Below, one piece after another: positions 35,781-46,834 of a DNA stretch of 64,000 bases. Made by a program: the position numbers and the translations under genes. A model generated the notes under the pieces. It did no database searches, was not told the origin of the DNA, and saw nothing but the letters and a program-made list of their open reading frames with translations. The DNA comes from Erythroxylum novogranatense (Eukaryota; Streptophyta; Magnoliopsida; Malpighiales; Erythroxylaceae). The DNA lies in the NCBI GenBank assembly GCA_029891385.1, contig CM057233.1:13519460-13583459 (forward strand), given 5' to 3'. Within the stretch, counting starts at the first letter, position 1, and every line of letters begins with the position of its first letter.

Positions 35781-37446
35781 ATGGTGGAATCACATATACA
35801 TCATGAAGGAGCCTCGATACTAGACCTCCAAAGATTCAACGGAGAAGATTATCATTACTGGAAAGATAGGATGCGGCTATTCATAGAATCTACTCATGTC
35901 GACCTTTGGGACGTGATAGAGAATGGATCTTTTACACCAGTAGATGAAGATGCGAATTCTATTCCACGAATCAGATGGACAGCTGACCAAAAGGCGAGGA
36001 TACAGCTAAACTCGAAAGCGAAGTTCTTCTTGACCTGTGCCCTAAGCAGAAGCGAGTATGACAAAGTTCACGGACGCGACACTGCGAAGGAGATGTGGGA
36101 CACATTGTCCATTGCTCATGAAGGCACAAGCCAAGTTAAAGAATTCAAGATAAGCATTCTTGTGCACCAGTACGAGCTTTTCAGGATGAAAGATGAAGAA
36201 TTTATTGATCAAATGTTTGGAAGATTTCAAACAATTGTCAATGGATTGAAAGCTCTTGGAAGAACGTACAACAATCAAGATCATGTTCGAAAGATCTTAA
36301 GAAGTCTTCCGAAGAGGTGGAGACCTAAAGTTACTACGGTACAGGAAGCCAAATATTTGAGCGTGCTAAAGCTTGACGAGTTGCTTGGATCTTTGAAGAT
36401 TCATGAAGTTGAACTCGATGCTGAAGACAAGCCCAAACGGGACAAGTCTATAGCGCTGAAGGCTAGACAAAAGAATCACAAGACTCAAAGAAGGAGGAAG
36501 TCATCAAAAGCTTTAAAGATTGAAGAATCAAAGGATGACGACTCCAGCCAATCAGAACAAGAGTCAAGTGATGAAGATGACGAATTATCTTTCATCTCTA
36601 GAAAGATAAGACGCATGTGGAAGAAGAAGTCCAAAGGAAATCAGACCTTCAGGAAGAATGGCAAAGATGAAGCTAAACCCGAAAAGTCATCTGTCATTTG
36701 CTACGAGTGCAATCAGCCTGGACACTACAAGTCCGAATGTCCTACTCTAAAGAAGAAACCCAAGAAGAGTAGAGAAGCCAAGAAAAGCATGATGGCAACA
36801 TGGGAGGACCTAGATTCATCAGAGTCAGATACAGGTTCCGAGTCGTCTGAACATGCAAATATCTGCCTGGTAGCCGAGGAAGAAAGTGATGAGGAGGTAA
36901 AATCTGATTACGATAACTTGCATGATGCCTACTCAGAGTTGTTAGAAGATTCTCATGCTATTCTGAAACAGTACAAACTGTTAAAGAAAAAGTATATAGA
37001 TAACATTCGACATACAGAAGTAATAGAGAGAGAAAATATCTGTCTGAAGAAGCAATTAGAGGAGAAAAAGAAAGTCGTAGATAGATCAGAAGAGATCAAT
37101 CAGATGAAACTAAGAATTAAAAATCTTTCAATTGATTTAGCTACTTTCACCGAGAGCACAAAGAAAATGAATGAGATGCTTGGAAAATGTAGACATCCAA
37201 CTGATAAAACCGGATTAGGGTTTACAGGCAATAAGTCTCATCCTTATAAGAACTCTTTCTCTCAAAAGAGAAACTATAATAAATCTCGTGTTAATCAACG
37301 TACTAGTAATATGCATCAAAGAACTCATCATGTGCATGCTACTAACCCTAAAGGACCCAAGAAAATATGGGTACCAAAAAATAAAATAGTTTCTCCTGCA
37401 GATATCCTTCCTTGGAAGATGCGGCAAGCACCATTGGTATTTAGAC
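35781..37446 (+). CDS. gag: Element 2 gag and start of protease region, open frame
   Basis: Open for 555 codons from ATG 35781 until the solo LTR supplies a stop at 37449-37451. N-terminal copia gag domain (FNGEDYHYWKDRM near residue 13, LTCALSRSEYDKV, WDTLSIAHEGT). Then a basic/acidic linker, and a complete zinc knuckle CX2CX4HX4C (C307, C310, H315, C320). An MMATWEDLDSSES block and an ANICLVA block follow, then a long Lys/Glu-rich coiled-coil segment (about residues 385-475). This organisation is typical of SIRE-type gag. The last 20 or so codons before the insertion are out of frame with the protease active site that follows it at 41346, so a frameshift lies near 37380-37430. Gag itself looks intact. 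Confidence 0.88.
37442..37446. repeat. Target site duplication TAGAC of the solo LTR (partner at 41344-41348)
   Basis: TAGAC directly precedes TGTAACACC at 37447 and directly follows GATGTTACA ending at 41343. The second copy is part of the protease Asp codon region. Confidence 0.95.
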
Positions 37447-40400
37447 TGTAACACCCCACTCCCGCGTGACCCGAACCCGACATCGTTGGTGATATCCGAG
37501 TCCGTGTCCCGCGAGGGTAGCGTGCTACATCAGTCAGTCGAAACTCAGTATGAAATTTTTTTTATTACACTCATGTGCGCGGAATAGACAGTAAACAATC
37601 TGAGCCCACGTTTATAAATAAACATTTTCAGTTACTACAGTCATTCAATAATAATTTACAAAAGCCATTTAATGAACAAAAAGCCATAACCAAATTGGGC
37701 TCACTATAAATATAGAGCATTCTTTTACAGAGATTTCGGCATATAACTAATGAGACACTAATGCAGACGCAAACTGATCCCGACCTCTATCTGTCCTTTG
37801 CATACGGTATACATACTCCCGTGTCAAACGGGGTACTCTTCAAGACCTGAAAAATGTTTGCAAATTTTGGGTGAGTTTTGCGAACTCAGTGAGGAACCAT
37901 CATTGATGGTTCGCCCAATTCATGCATCACTTAATTGCGTCACAGTAATAACACAGTTAGAAGTAACATATCACTACATACAAGCAAATCACAATTGAAT
38001 AAGGCACTCATGCCTTTTTCCCATTTCAAGTAGTCAGTCAAGTATATATGCAATGCATATGTGACACTTTTCTATTTTATTGCAGTGTTGTGACCGAGCC
38101 CTTAAACAGTGAACAGTATTCAGTAGACGCGTCTAGGGAGTAGGAGAGCCCTCTGGGTATGCACTAACTCCCTTCGAGCTCAAAGCTCTTTTTCAGTGAT
38201 CGAGCTTAAGGCTCTTTTCAGTATCAGTGTTCGAGCTCAAGAATCTTTTCAATATCAGTGGCGTCTCAGGTCACAACTATTATTATCCGTTTAAGTATTT
38301 GCATATGGAATGCAACATGCTCAATGTATCACAATTCACATTGTCACTAAAACCCATTTATCAAAGTATACACAATATCATATAGTCACAAAATCACATT
38401 GCAGTCCAATCCAATTTATCAGAATCAAACATATCATTCTCAATCATACAGGTTTTCATACAGTCACAATTTATCACATTCACAGCTAGTTTACACTTCA
38501 ATGCCCAATTCCCATTCCTTCGGTTCAACATTTCAGTCATAATCAGTTTTCACATAAGCACCATTATTCTCTACAGAATTATCAGTACAGAACTATAAAC
38601 AATCAGAAATTGAGGAACCAACTAGGTTACTCACCTGTACTTTCGAGCTAATTCCTGGAAGTCTTAGTGGCATCGGTGGATCGACGCTCCAAATGTGCCT
38701 CTATACCAGTTACAGTATGCAATGATTACCAAAAATCCAATCAGTAATATTTCAGAATGCACATGTAGCACTTAAAATGTGTACAATGCATATTCATGAT
38801 TTTCCCGGCCCTAAATCCAAATTTTCAATCACCAAAAATCCGTCTAAAAATTAGAAATCTAACGGCACTGACAGTACTCAATTCGAACCTCTATAGGTCC
38901 AAAAATAAATAAAACAGTGACCAAGGAATCATTACCCGGACCCACGTCAATTTCTCGTCCAAAAATTCCCAATTTCTCATGCAATGAAATTCAATGTTTC
39001 ACGAATCCGATGCCTCAAGAATCAGGTCAATCGGATATCGGACGAAAAAGTTATGAGCAAAAGAAGGAAAAATACACATCCTAGTCAACTAGTGCAGGTT
39101 GTAGTCGACTAGTGTAAGTTGTAGTCGACTGGTCTAAGAATCCTAGTCGACTAGCCCTATTAAAATGACAAATCTGAAACAGTTTCCTTCGACATGCCAA
39201 CTTGTCTAGGTCATAACTCCCTACTCCAAACTCCAATTTGGACAAAATTGGTGTTTATTTCATAGAGAAAAGAGAGCTCTACAAGTTTTATGAAGGACAC
39301 AAAAGCCAATTTCACCTCTAAGGGTGTCGAAAATGCAATCAAATTTACTGCCCAGTCAATGGGTTCTAAAACAGTACAGTATCTTGTAAATTCAATAACT
39401 TCTCATTTCCTTGGTCAAAAATTACACAATAAATATTTTCAGAAAGATCCCAATGTTATCTACAACTTTCATGACAACCTGAAATCAAATTCATTTTCTA
39501 ACTAGGCCAAACAATTCACCAAAGCATCTGGCCACTGGAATTTCCCAATCTGAACAGTACATTTCAAAGCAGCATATCTCCTAGAAAAAATGTCAAAACA
39601 ATCACTACCTTATATCACTGGAAAGATAAGATCTCATATTTAAATTTTCATGAAGGACTCAGAATCCAATTCCATCATTAACAAGCTCAAAACTGTCATG
39701 CAAGTTTCTGTCCTGACCACTAGTCAATGACCTAACTTCAGTCCAATCTTTGAAAATTCATAAGTCCCAATTCTGTTATCCAAAATTAACATCCTATATC
39801 TCATTTTCAAGATAATTGCTTCCTCTACAACTTTACAGAAGATCATTTGTGGCAATTGAAATCATGGAAATCTCTAAATTTGCTTCCAGTCAGAATACAC
39901 AAAACCTACACTTATGGCTAGGTTCCAACATAATGCACATAATCAGTCATTAGTTAACAGTTCATAACTCCTAACGTACATATCGAAAAATTGCAAAATC
40001 AGTGGCAATGGAAAGCTAACAAGATAAGCTTCAACTTTAATTAATACCATTTTCACCAATTCCTTCTAAATTAATCTAGAAAAATCATCAAAACAATTAG
40101 GTCATCAATCCGGGTACTGTTTACACAGCCCATGTCTCTGATTTTCCAAGCCAAAATTCAACCTCTTAGAGCTACAATTAGACAACACCTATTTTACACA
40201 AAATTGTATCCAATCAACTAAAGTTTCATTTGGCACAAACCGCACCTCATTTGCATAACCACACAATTAGTTATGATCAAAAATTGCAATAGGTTCAAAA
40301 ATCAATTTTCCAGCTTTGTTACTAAACTTAGATCCTATCACTTCCAATGCCAATAACACATCAATAAGCATCAACTTGAGCCATAAAATCAGCCCTAAGT

Positions 40401-41343
40401 TCACCTAAACATTCACTTGAACATAAATCTCCAAAATTCCATGACATTAATGCACATAAAAATCACAATAAATGCTTCTAACAACCAATTCATTCATTAA
40501 ACGCATAATTAAAGCTTAAAACAACAACTTACCTAATCAAGTTCTTCAATGTTCCAATTCTTCTCCTAATACACCAATCCTCTACTTTTCCACACCATAC
40601 GTGAACATCATCAAGCCAAAAGAGAAAGGAGTGTATACTTGGTCCTTTGTAGAAAGAACAAAGTGGAAAGAAGAGCCAAACACTAGGAAACTTAAAGAAC
40701 ATCAAATGGAGAAGAAGGAAGGGTGAAGTTTCGTATGAAGTAGGATATAAGCCAACAAATGAAGTTTTCCCTTCTTTAAAATTGAAATTGCCGAGATCAA
40801 TAGGTGTACATAAGACAAAACCAATCAATGGTGTAGGACACTTGTCCATTTAGAAGAAGAGGACAAAAGAAGTATAAGACAAAACATATAATAGGATTTA
40901 TCAAGAAACCCTAATGAAATTTGACCCATTCAATTCTAATGGCCCTAATTCTCAATCTAAAATAATATACCCAATATTGTAGTGCCATTGGACAGAAATT
41001 TTCGATACCGAAAATCAACCGGTTCGTCGCTTGGAGATTTTTCCGGTCCGAGAATTTTCTCCGGAAAAGTTCAGAAAAATTTCTAAAATTCTCTTAAAAT
41101 GTAAAACACACAATGGATCACTCCAATAAATTTTTCAAACATAGTTTCCACATTATTCACTATAAAATTCCATTTAGACCCAATACCGGGAAATATCATG
41201 AATGCATGTACGGTTATTTTTTATGTGCAAAAATTCTCTGTTCACAAATACCAGTATGCATAAAAATGCCAAATCAGTCCTACTCACTCTCACCCCTGTC
41301 CAAATTACTCTTTTACCCTTGCCATCAGGGGTGGGATGTTACA
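37447..41343 (-). mobile_element. Solo long LTR, TGTAACA family, copy C (3897 bp)
   Basis: Bounded by TGTAACACCCC and GGGATGTTACA with a perfect TAGAC duplication. There is no primer site, no purine tract and no interior, which is the signature of LTR-LTR recombination. It is the only complete member of this family in the window and therefore the reference for copies A, B and E: conserved block 37860-37893, landmark near 38783, cassette 39081-39157, 'aagctaacaagataag' region near 40020. Orientation is taken from shared blocks with the minus-strand LARD-like element. It interrupts the element 2 protease. Short open frames inside are incidental. Confidence 0.88.
39081..39157. repeat. 20-bp tandem repeat cassette with GTCGAC palindromes in LTR copy C
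   Basis: Four imperfect units of 20-21 bp, for example GTAGTCGACTAGTGTAAGTT at 39101, each centred on a GTCGAC/TAGTCGACTA palindrome. The cassette sits in the conserved slot after 'tcggacgaaaaagttatgagc' and before 'cataactccctactccaaac'. Confidence 0.85.
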
Positions 41344-41858
41344 TAGACAGTGGATGCTTGCGACATATGACTGGAAGAAGGTCTATGTTCCTAGATCTTC
41401 AATATAAGAAGGGAGGATCGGTAACTTTCGGAGACAACCAGCAGGGCAAGATTATTGAAATCGGCAAAATAGGTAAAGATTCCTTTGCATGTATAAATAA
41501 TGTACTGCTTGTTGATGGTCTGAAACATAATTTGATCAGCGTCAGTCAATTGTGTGATTCTGGTTTCACAGTCACATTCAATCAAAATCTTTGTGATGTC
41601 AGAAACAAAGATGGGTCTATACTTTTCTTTGCCAAGAGAAGAAATAATATTTACAAAATTAATTTAGAAGATTTTGAAAGTCAAAATGTTTCATGTTTTC
41701 TATCTTCTGAAGAAGAAAGACTAGTCTGGCATAAAAAGCTAGGTCATGTCTCTTTTAAACACATTTCAAAGTTGGCAAAATTTGATTTGGTAAGAGGATT
41801 ACCAAAAATGAGTTTTGACAAAGAGTTTTTATGTGAAAATTGTTTGAAAGGAAAATAA
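41344..41858 (+). pseudogene. pol: Element 2 protease and integrase zinc-binding domain
   Basis: Starts at the insertion junction with the DSG active site (codons 41346-41354) followed by CLRHMTG. Then GLKHNLISVSQLCDSG, and the HHCC motif of integrase (WHKKLGHVSFKH...CENCLKGK). It ends at TAA 41856-41858, where a Gln codon is usual (a C to T change). The open frame reaches back to 41202 through the end of the solo LTR, creating a chimeric start with about 48 LTR-encoded residues. That chimera is an accident of insertion. Confidence 0.85.
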
Positions 41859-42437
41859 GTTAAAACTTCTTTTTTTAAAAAAAAATTTGTAACATCATCT
41901 AGACCTTTAGAGTTGTTACATATGGATTTATTTGGTCCAACAAGGACAATAAGTCTTGGCGGAAAGAAATATGGACTTGTTATTGTTGATGACTTTACTC
42001 GATTTTGTTGGATATTGTTTTTATCACACAAAGATGAATCTTTTAAGTGTTTTAGGACCTTATCCAGAAAGTTACAGATTGAAAAAGGAATGTCTATAGT
42101 TAGTATCAGGAGTGACCATGGTGGAGAGTTTGAGAACGAGAAGTTTAGATTATTCTGTGAGGAGAATGAAATTTTCCACAATTTTTCTGCTCCCAGGACT
42201 CTACAACAGAATGGAGTTGTTGAAAGGAAGAATATGACGATTCAAGAAATGGCTAGGACTATGCTTTGTGAGATGAATCTTCCTAAGTACTTATGGGCAG
42301 AAGCTGTGAATACAGCATCCTATATTCAGAATAGAATTATGTTGCGACCCATGTTGAAGAAGACTCCTTATGAGTTATGGAATGGAAGAAGACCAAACAT
42401 ATCTTACTTTCATTCGGGTGCAAGTGCTCTATTCTGA
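41859..42437 (+). pseudogene. pol: Element 2 integrase core
   Basis: HMDLFGPTRT, a RSDHGGEFENEKF stretch and NGVVERKN supply the D, D and E of the catalytic triad; MARTMLCEMNLPKYLWAEAV follows. The frame is lost near 42410 inside the segment that normally begins FGC, where the 42377-43576 frame takes over. It would integrate cDNA if intact; here it is separated from protease by a stop and from RT by a frameshift. Confidence 0.86.
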
Positions 42438-43576
42438 ATACAAAGGAGCTGTTGGATAAATTCGATTCAAAGACCTATCCAGGAATCTTTCTAGGCTACT
42501 CATCATCGTCTAAGGCATTCCGGGTGTACAACCTTATTTCAAAGACAGTTGAGGAGACCATCCATGTCAAGTTTGATGATAGTTCCCAACCCCATAAGGA
42601 AGATGACATGGAGAGTGAAGGTCCTTCAAAGAACTTAGACGACACAACAAAAACTCCAGCACCAGGTACTCAAGAAGACAAAGTTGAAGATATTCCAGAA
42701 ACTATTAGATTGAAAAGAGACTGGAAATATAAAAGTTCTCATCCAGAAGAGCTGATTATCGGAGAGACCTTAGAAGGAGTTAGGACAAGGTCCAGATTCA
42801 GAAGAGAAGCTAATGTGGCTTTTATCTCTAAAATAGAGCCTAAGAAGGTTGAGGAAGCTCTTCGAGACGAAGCTTGGGTGTTAGCCATGCAAGAGGAGTT
42901 GAATCAATTTACTAGAAATAATGTTTGGTCTTTAGTTCCGAAACCCCCTAAGAAATCCGTTATAGGAACTAGATGGGTCTTTAAGAATAAGTTAGAAGAA
43001 TCAGGAAGAGTGAGTCGAAATAAGGCTAGATTAGTAGCACAAGGCTATAATCAGCAAGAAGGAATAGACTACAATGAGACATATGCTCCAGTAGCAAGAC
43101 TTGAAGCCATTAGGATATTGCTGGCATATGCGGTCTGTCATAATATAAAGCTGTTTCAGATGGATGTGAAGAGTGCCTTTCTGAATGGTTTTATAGGCGA
43201 AGAAGTGTATGTTAAGCAACCACCTGGTTTCAAGGATGTTAAAAATCCAGACCATGTCTATAGACTTCATAAAGCCTTATACGGCCTGAAGCAAGCTCCT
43301 AGAGCTTGGTATGATCATCTGAGTACTTTTCTCTTAAAGAATGGTTTTAGTAGAGGTCAAGTTGATAAGACGTTCTTTAGGAAGAATTATGAAAATGAAT
43401 TTATAATTGTACAGATCTATGTTGATGATATTATTTTTGGTGCTACTTCAAAGAAATTATGCATGAAGTTTGAGAGTCTAATGAAAAATGAATTTGAAAA
43501 GAGCATGATGGGTGAGTTAAAGTTCTTTCTTGGGTTGCAAGTAAAGCAAACCGAAGAGAAAATCTTTATCCATTAA
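42438..43576 (+). pseudogene. pol: Element 2 integrase C-terminus and reverse transcriptase
   Basis: The open frame 42377-43576 (399 aa) carries the FLGYSSSSKAFRVYN integrase tail, an acidic linker, then RT: EALRDEAWVLAMQEELNQF, TRWVFKNKLEESG, ARLVAQGYNQQEGIDYNETY, AFLNGFIGEEVYVKQPPGF, LYGLKQAPRAWYD, and YVDD (43418-43429). It stops at TAA 43574-43576, again where Gln is usual. All core RT motifs in this stretch are present, so damage is limited to a few events. Confidence 0.88.
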
Positions 43577-43827
43577 CAAAAATATGTGAAAGAATTGTTG
43601 AATAAGTTTGATATGCAAAATGTGAAGTCAATGACTACTCCGATGCATCCTTCAAACCTTTTGTCGAAAGATGAACCCGTAAGAAGGTGGATCAAACCCC
43701 GTATAGAGGATAATCGGTTCTTTACTCTATCTTACTGACAAGTAGACTGATATATTGTTCGGTGTATGCTTGTGTGCAAGGTTTAGGCCGATCCTAGAGA
43801 CTCATTATATTCTTCATTAAGAGGATT
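43577..43827 (+). pseudogene. pol: Element 2 RT-RNase H connection, degraded
   Basis: Continues in the RT frame for about 45 codons past the stop (KYVKELLNKFDM, TTPMHP), then loses frame near 43680-43740. The usual YRS.IGSLLYLT block is scrambled by several indels. Confidence 0.7.
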
Positions 43828-44334
43828 ATGAGATATCTTGCAGGTACTACTGATCTTTGCTTAATGTTTAAGAAAGGTAAAGATTTCAGGTTAATCGGAT
43901 ATTGCGACGCAGACTATGCCGGAGATATAATCGAAAGGAAGAGCACAAGTGGAGGATGTCACTTTTTTGGCTCAAACTTAGTTTCATGGTCAAGCAAGAG
44001 ACAAAGCTCAATTGCTCTATCAACTGCCGAAGCAAAGTATATGTCTGCCGCAAGCTGTTGTTCACAAACGTTGTGGATCAAATATCAACTTGAAGACTAT
44101 TCAGTTCAAGAAGAGGAGATTCCAATCTATTGCGACAACACCAGTGTAATCAATCTGTCAAAGAATCCGATCCAGCAATCGAGAGTGAAACACATCGAAG
44201 TCAGATATCACTTCGTGAGAGACTATGTTCAGAGGAAAGTGGTTAAGCTACAGTTCATCTTCACTAAACCATTGAGTGAAGAACGATTCCAGAAGATCAG
44301 ACGCAACCTTAACATGGTTATGTTAAGCGAATAG
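43828..44334 (+). pseudogene. pol: Element 2 RNase H and pol C-terminus
   Basis: 168 aa open frame: RYLAGTTDLCLMF, GYCDADYAGDIIERKSTSGG, WSSKRQSSIALSTAEAKYM, YCDNTSVINLSKNPIQQSRV, HIEVRYHFVRD, ending after RNLNMVMLSE. The Asp and Glu catalytic positions of RNase H (DADYAG, STAEAKY, CDNTS) are present. It ends at a natural-looking stop about 270 bp before the third ORF. Confidence 0.86.
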
Positions 44335-44605
44335 TCAGGCTAAAGGGACGTCAAAATTAACAGCTTCAGAAACAGTGAGTTACAAATGGTAACTTCTCTG
44401 ACAAGAAAGTTTTAGAGGGAAACGCTACACGATCTTTAGAATCCCAACGATTCTAGGGCATGTGTGATAAGACCCTTCAAGTAGCCTGAAGTTGAGATCA
44501 TTGCGGTTACTCTCATCTATAGACGGTTCATCTTGCTTTCTAAATTCTCTCAAGCATCCTACCCTAGAATAAAGGCTTTCCAAAGTCAGTTTTCGTTCTG
44601 AAACA
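44335..44605 (+). other. Spacer between pol and the third ORF of element 2
   Basis: No coding sequence recognised. Such a gap before the post-pol ORF is usual in SIRE-type elements. Confidence 0.6.
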
Positions 44606-44738
44606 ATGGACGCAGCTATGATATTCGGAAGACATGTGGATTTCGAGTTGCTAAGGAAGGATGGTATGGACATAGAACCTGAGAATGAAAGAGCTAGTTG
44701 GAGGAATTTCTTCCAGATACGAGAACCAGTGTACACCG
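44606..44738 (+). pseudogene. Third (env-like position) ORF of element 2, N-terminal part
   Basis: The ATG at 44606 opens MDAAMIFGRHVDFELLRKDG and is cut at 44738 by element 3, then resumes at 60904. In SIRE/Maximus elements an extra ORF of debated function sits here, often called envelope-like; many carry a 'putative plant transposon protein' domain. No membrane segment is visible in this 44-codon piece. The role is unknown. Confidence 0.7.
44734..44738. repeat. Target site duplication CACCG of element 3 (partner at 60904-60908)
   Basis: CACCG precedes TGTTGGAG at 44739 and follows ATCCAACA ending at 60903. Confidence 0.95.
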
Positions 44739-46834
44739 TGTTGGAGTTATGTAAATATAGTGCCCTGGAAAGCAAGTGTGTTTACATGTAACTTTATCTT
44801 CTTCAGTTACAGTTTTGTAATGAAAATATTTATTATTAATAAAACAAAAGAGTTTGGTTTTATCTGTATGAGCATTATATATCTGGTCATAAGGTACCAA
44901 GATTCATTTGTAAGTAATATACATATACATAGAGATGTATGGGAAACATGTATATTATTAGAATCAATTAATTGATTCACAGTTGAATAATCAAGTTGGT
45001 CGTTTGATTATGGTTTAGATCGTAGTGTTGCGATTTATCTCCATATAAGTAAAGGAGTTTACTTAAAGGGAATGATGAGTTTCATATCATGATAGTAGTA
45101 GATTATCGATAATGGCACTATTAAATGAATCGGAATCAAGTATGTTTTCAAGAATAAAGTGGACCGTTACTTTAATCTTAAAACATACAACTTAAGCATT
45201 CGCTATTATGAACCACAATCTTGATGAGTGATGAACTCATATGTGTTTCATTATAATTCTTGATATGATCGGAATGGATTTTTACAGGTATTAATCCAAA
45301 GGTTCTGCATGTTGGAATTATTAATTGAAACATGTATCGTGAAACATTCACTCAAATAAAGAGTTTATAGTGTTATCATCTCTTCAGATGTTTTAAGGAG
45401 ATTTGGTGATTAAGCTGGCCTGAGAGTTTGATGGACTAGCTACCCATCAAGTCTTAACACTAAGATGAGATCTTATGTGTTAATCACCATATAAAGTAAA
45501 ATGAGAGATCTAGAAGGAAAAACCAACATAAGGGCAAAACGGTAATTTTACCCTTTGTTGTGCGGATGGCTATAATAAGGTTCTAAATAGGGTTTGCAAT
45601 TGGACATATTCTCATAATATTTAATAATTCAAGATTTCAACTAATTGTCTTTAGTAGAATGACATTTAGTTAATAAGCTAGAATTAGTTCCAATGAGATT
45701 GAATTATTTCTGGGCTTATTGGAGCTTGAATTATCAAAGTCCAATAAGATTCCCCACTTGGCTTTAAGGAAGGTTATCAAGATAAGTAAGAAGTAGTTTG
45801 GAGGCTTTAGAAGTCCATAATTGAATGATGGGCTTATACTAATTAATGGTTAATTGGAAGCCCATATGTTCATTTAGAAATGGGCTTGTTTTGGTTTAAT
45901 GTAATTGATTAGATTAATTATATTAAAACAATTTTTTTTAATGGAGAAGAAGCAATTTTGAAATTGTGTTAGGTTAGATGTGTAACCACAAATTTGACAT
46001 TAAAATACTAAATAAAGATGGTCTTTATTATGGTTCATCATTATTAAATGGAGTTATGAACTTACCATTAAATGGTTTAATGGTTGGCTTTTAATGTTGG
46101 CATGTAACCTATTTGCATTCATTAGATTAAAGATGAAAGATGTGCATTAGATGGACCATCTTCCTTCTTTCTTCTTGCCAAACCGAAATGGGTATTCAAT
46201 TATAGGTTATGGTCTTTTCAAATAGCCATTTTAAAGATAAATGAAGTAAGTCTCATTTATTGGCTATTTGATGAGTGATTAATGTAAGAAGTGATGCATT
46301 GGATGCCTCTCACTTTTCCATTGATGCATATTTCGAAATTGAGAGGTAAGAAAGGGTTCTTGCATGTTTTTAGACATTCTCTTTTCATGCAAGAGAGAAC
46401 CGAAATTCTAAGTGAAAGAATTGAAAGAGTTTCAATTTTGGTTCTTCTTCTTCTAAGAAAATCTCCTCCAAATATTTCTTCTCCTTTCCCACCAAAGGAT
46501 TTTGTTAACCTAGTTGTCCTTGAAGAACAAGTGGTAAATCTAATTGGTAGAGGATACTACTACAAGGAAGAAGATAGATTGCTAAAGGAAAAGACTCAAA
46601 GGCAAAGGATTTGGATATAAGAAGGAGAGGATAGCGCAATGAGGATTTAAAGTCAGAAGCGAAGGAGTCGGTAATTCCTTTTATCTTGTTCTTGGTTTTA
46701 TTATCCTTATACCATATCATGTATGGATTAGCATGTTGATTTGGATATATTGCTTCCGCTGCAAGATGATTTCTTAAAAAGTTTTGAAATCTATCGTTTC
46801 TCCAAACTAAGCATGCTTTTTTTCCGATCCAACA
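44739..46834 (+). repeat. 5' LTR of element 3 (2096 bp)
   Basis: TGTTGGAGTTATG...GATCCAACA. Near-identical relatives are at 49926-52025 and 58805-60903, with partial ones at 49611 and 55618 and a diverged inverted one at 18453-20555. A short frame near its end (around 46430-46620) recurs in the plus-strand copies but not in the diverged one. Confidence 0.92.

Noticed and set aside
37447..41343. Considered as a complete small retrotransposon instead of a solo LTR
   Set aside because: No internal direct repeats, primer site or purine tract; it aligns end to end with LTR-only sequence of its relatives.
44739..45000. Repeated short frames (about 80-96 codons) at the LTR starts (44685, 49925, 58796)
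   Set aside because: They are LTR sequence read through in whatever frame is open; no domain and no conservation beyond the nucleotide identity of the copies.
46291..46620. A frame of about 60-109 codons near the LTR end that recurs at 51628, 55680 and 60499
   Set aside because: It recurs because the LTRs are close copies. In the diverged LTR at 18453-20555 the same stretch is not open in the same frame, so there is no sign of protein-level selection.
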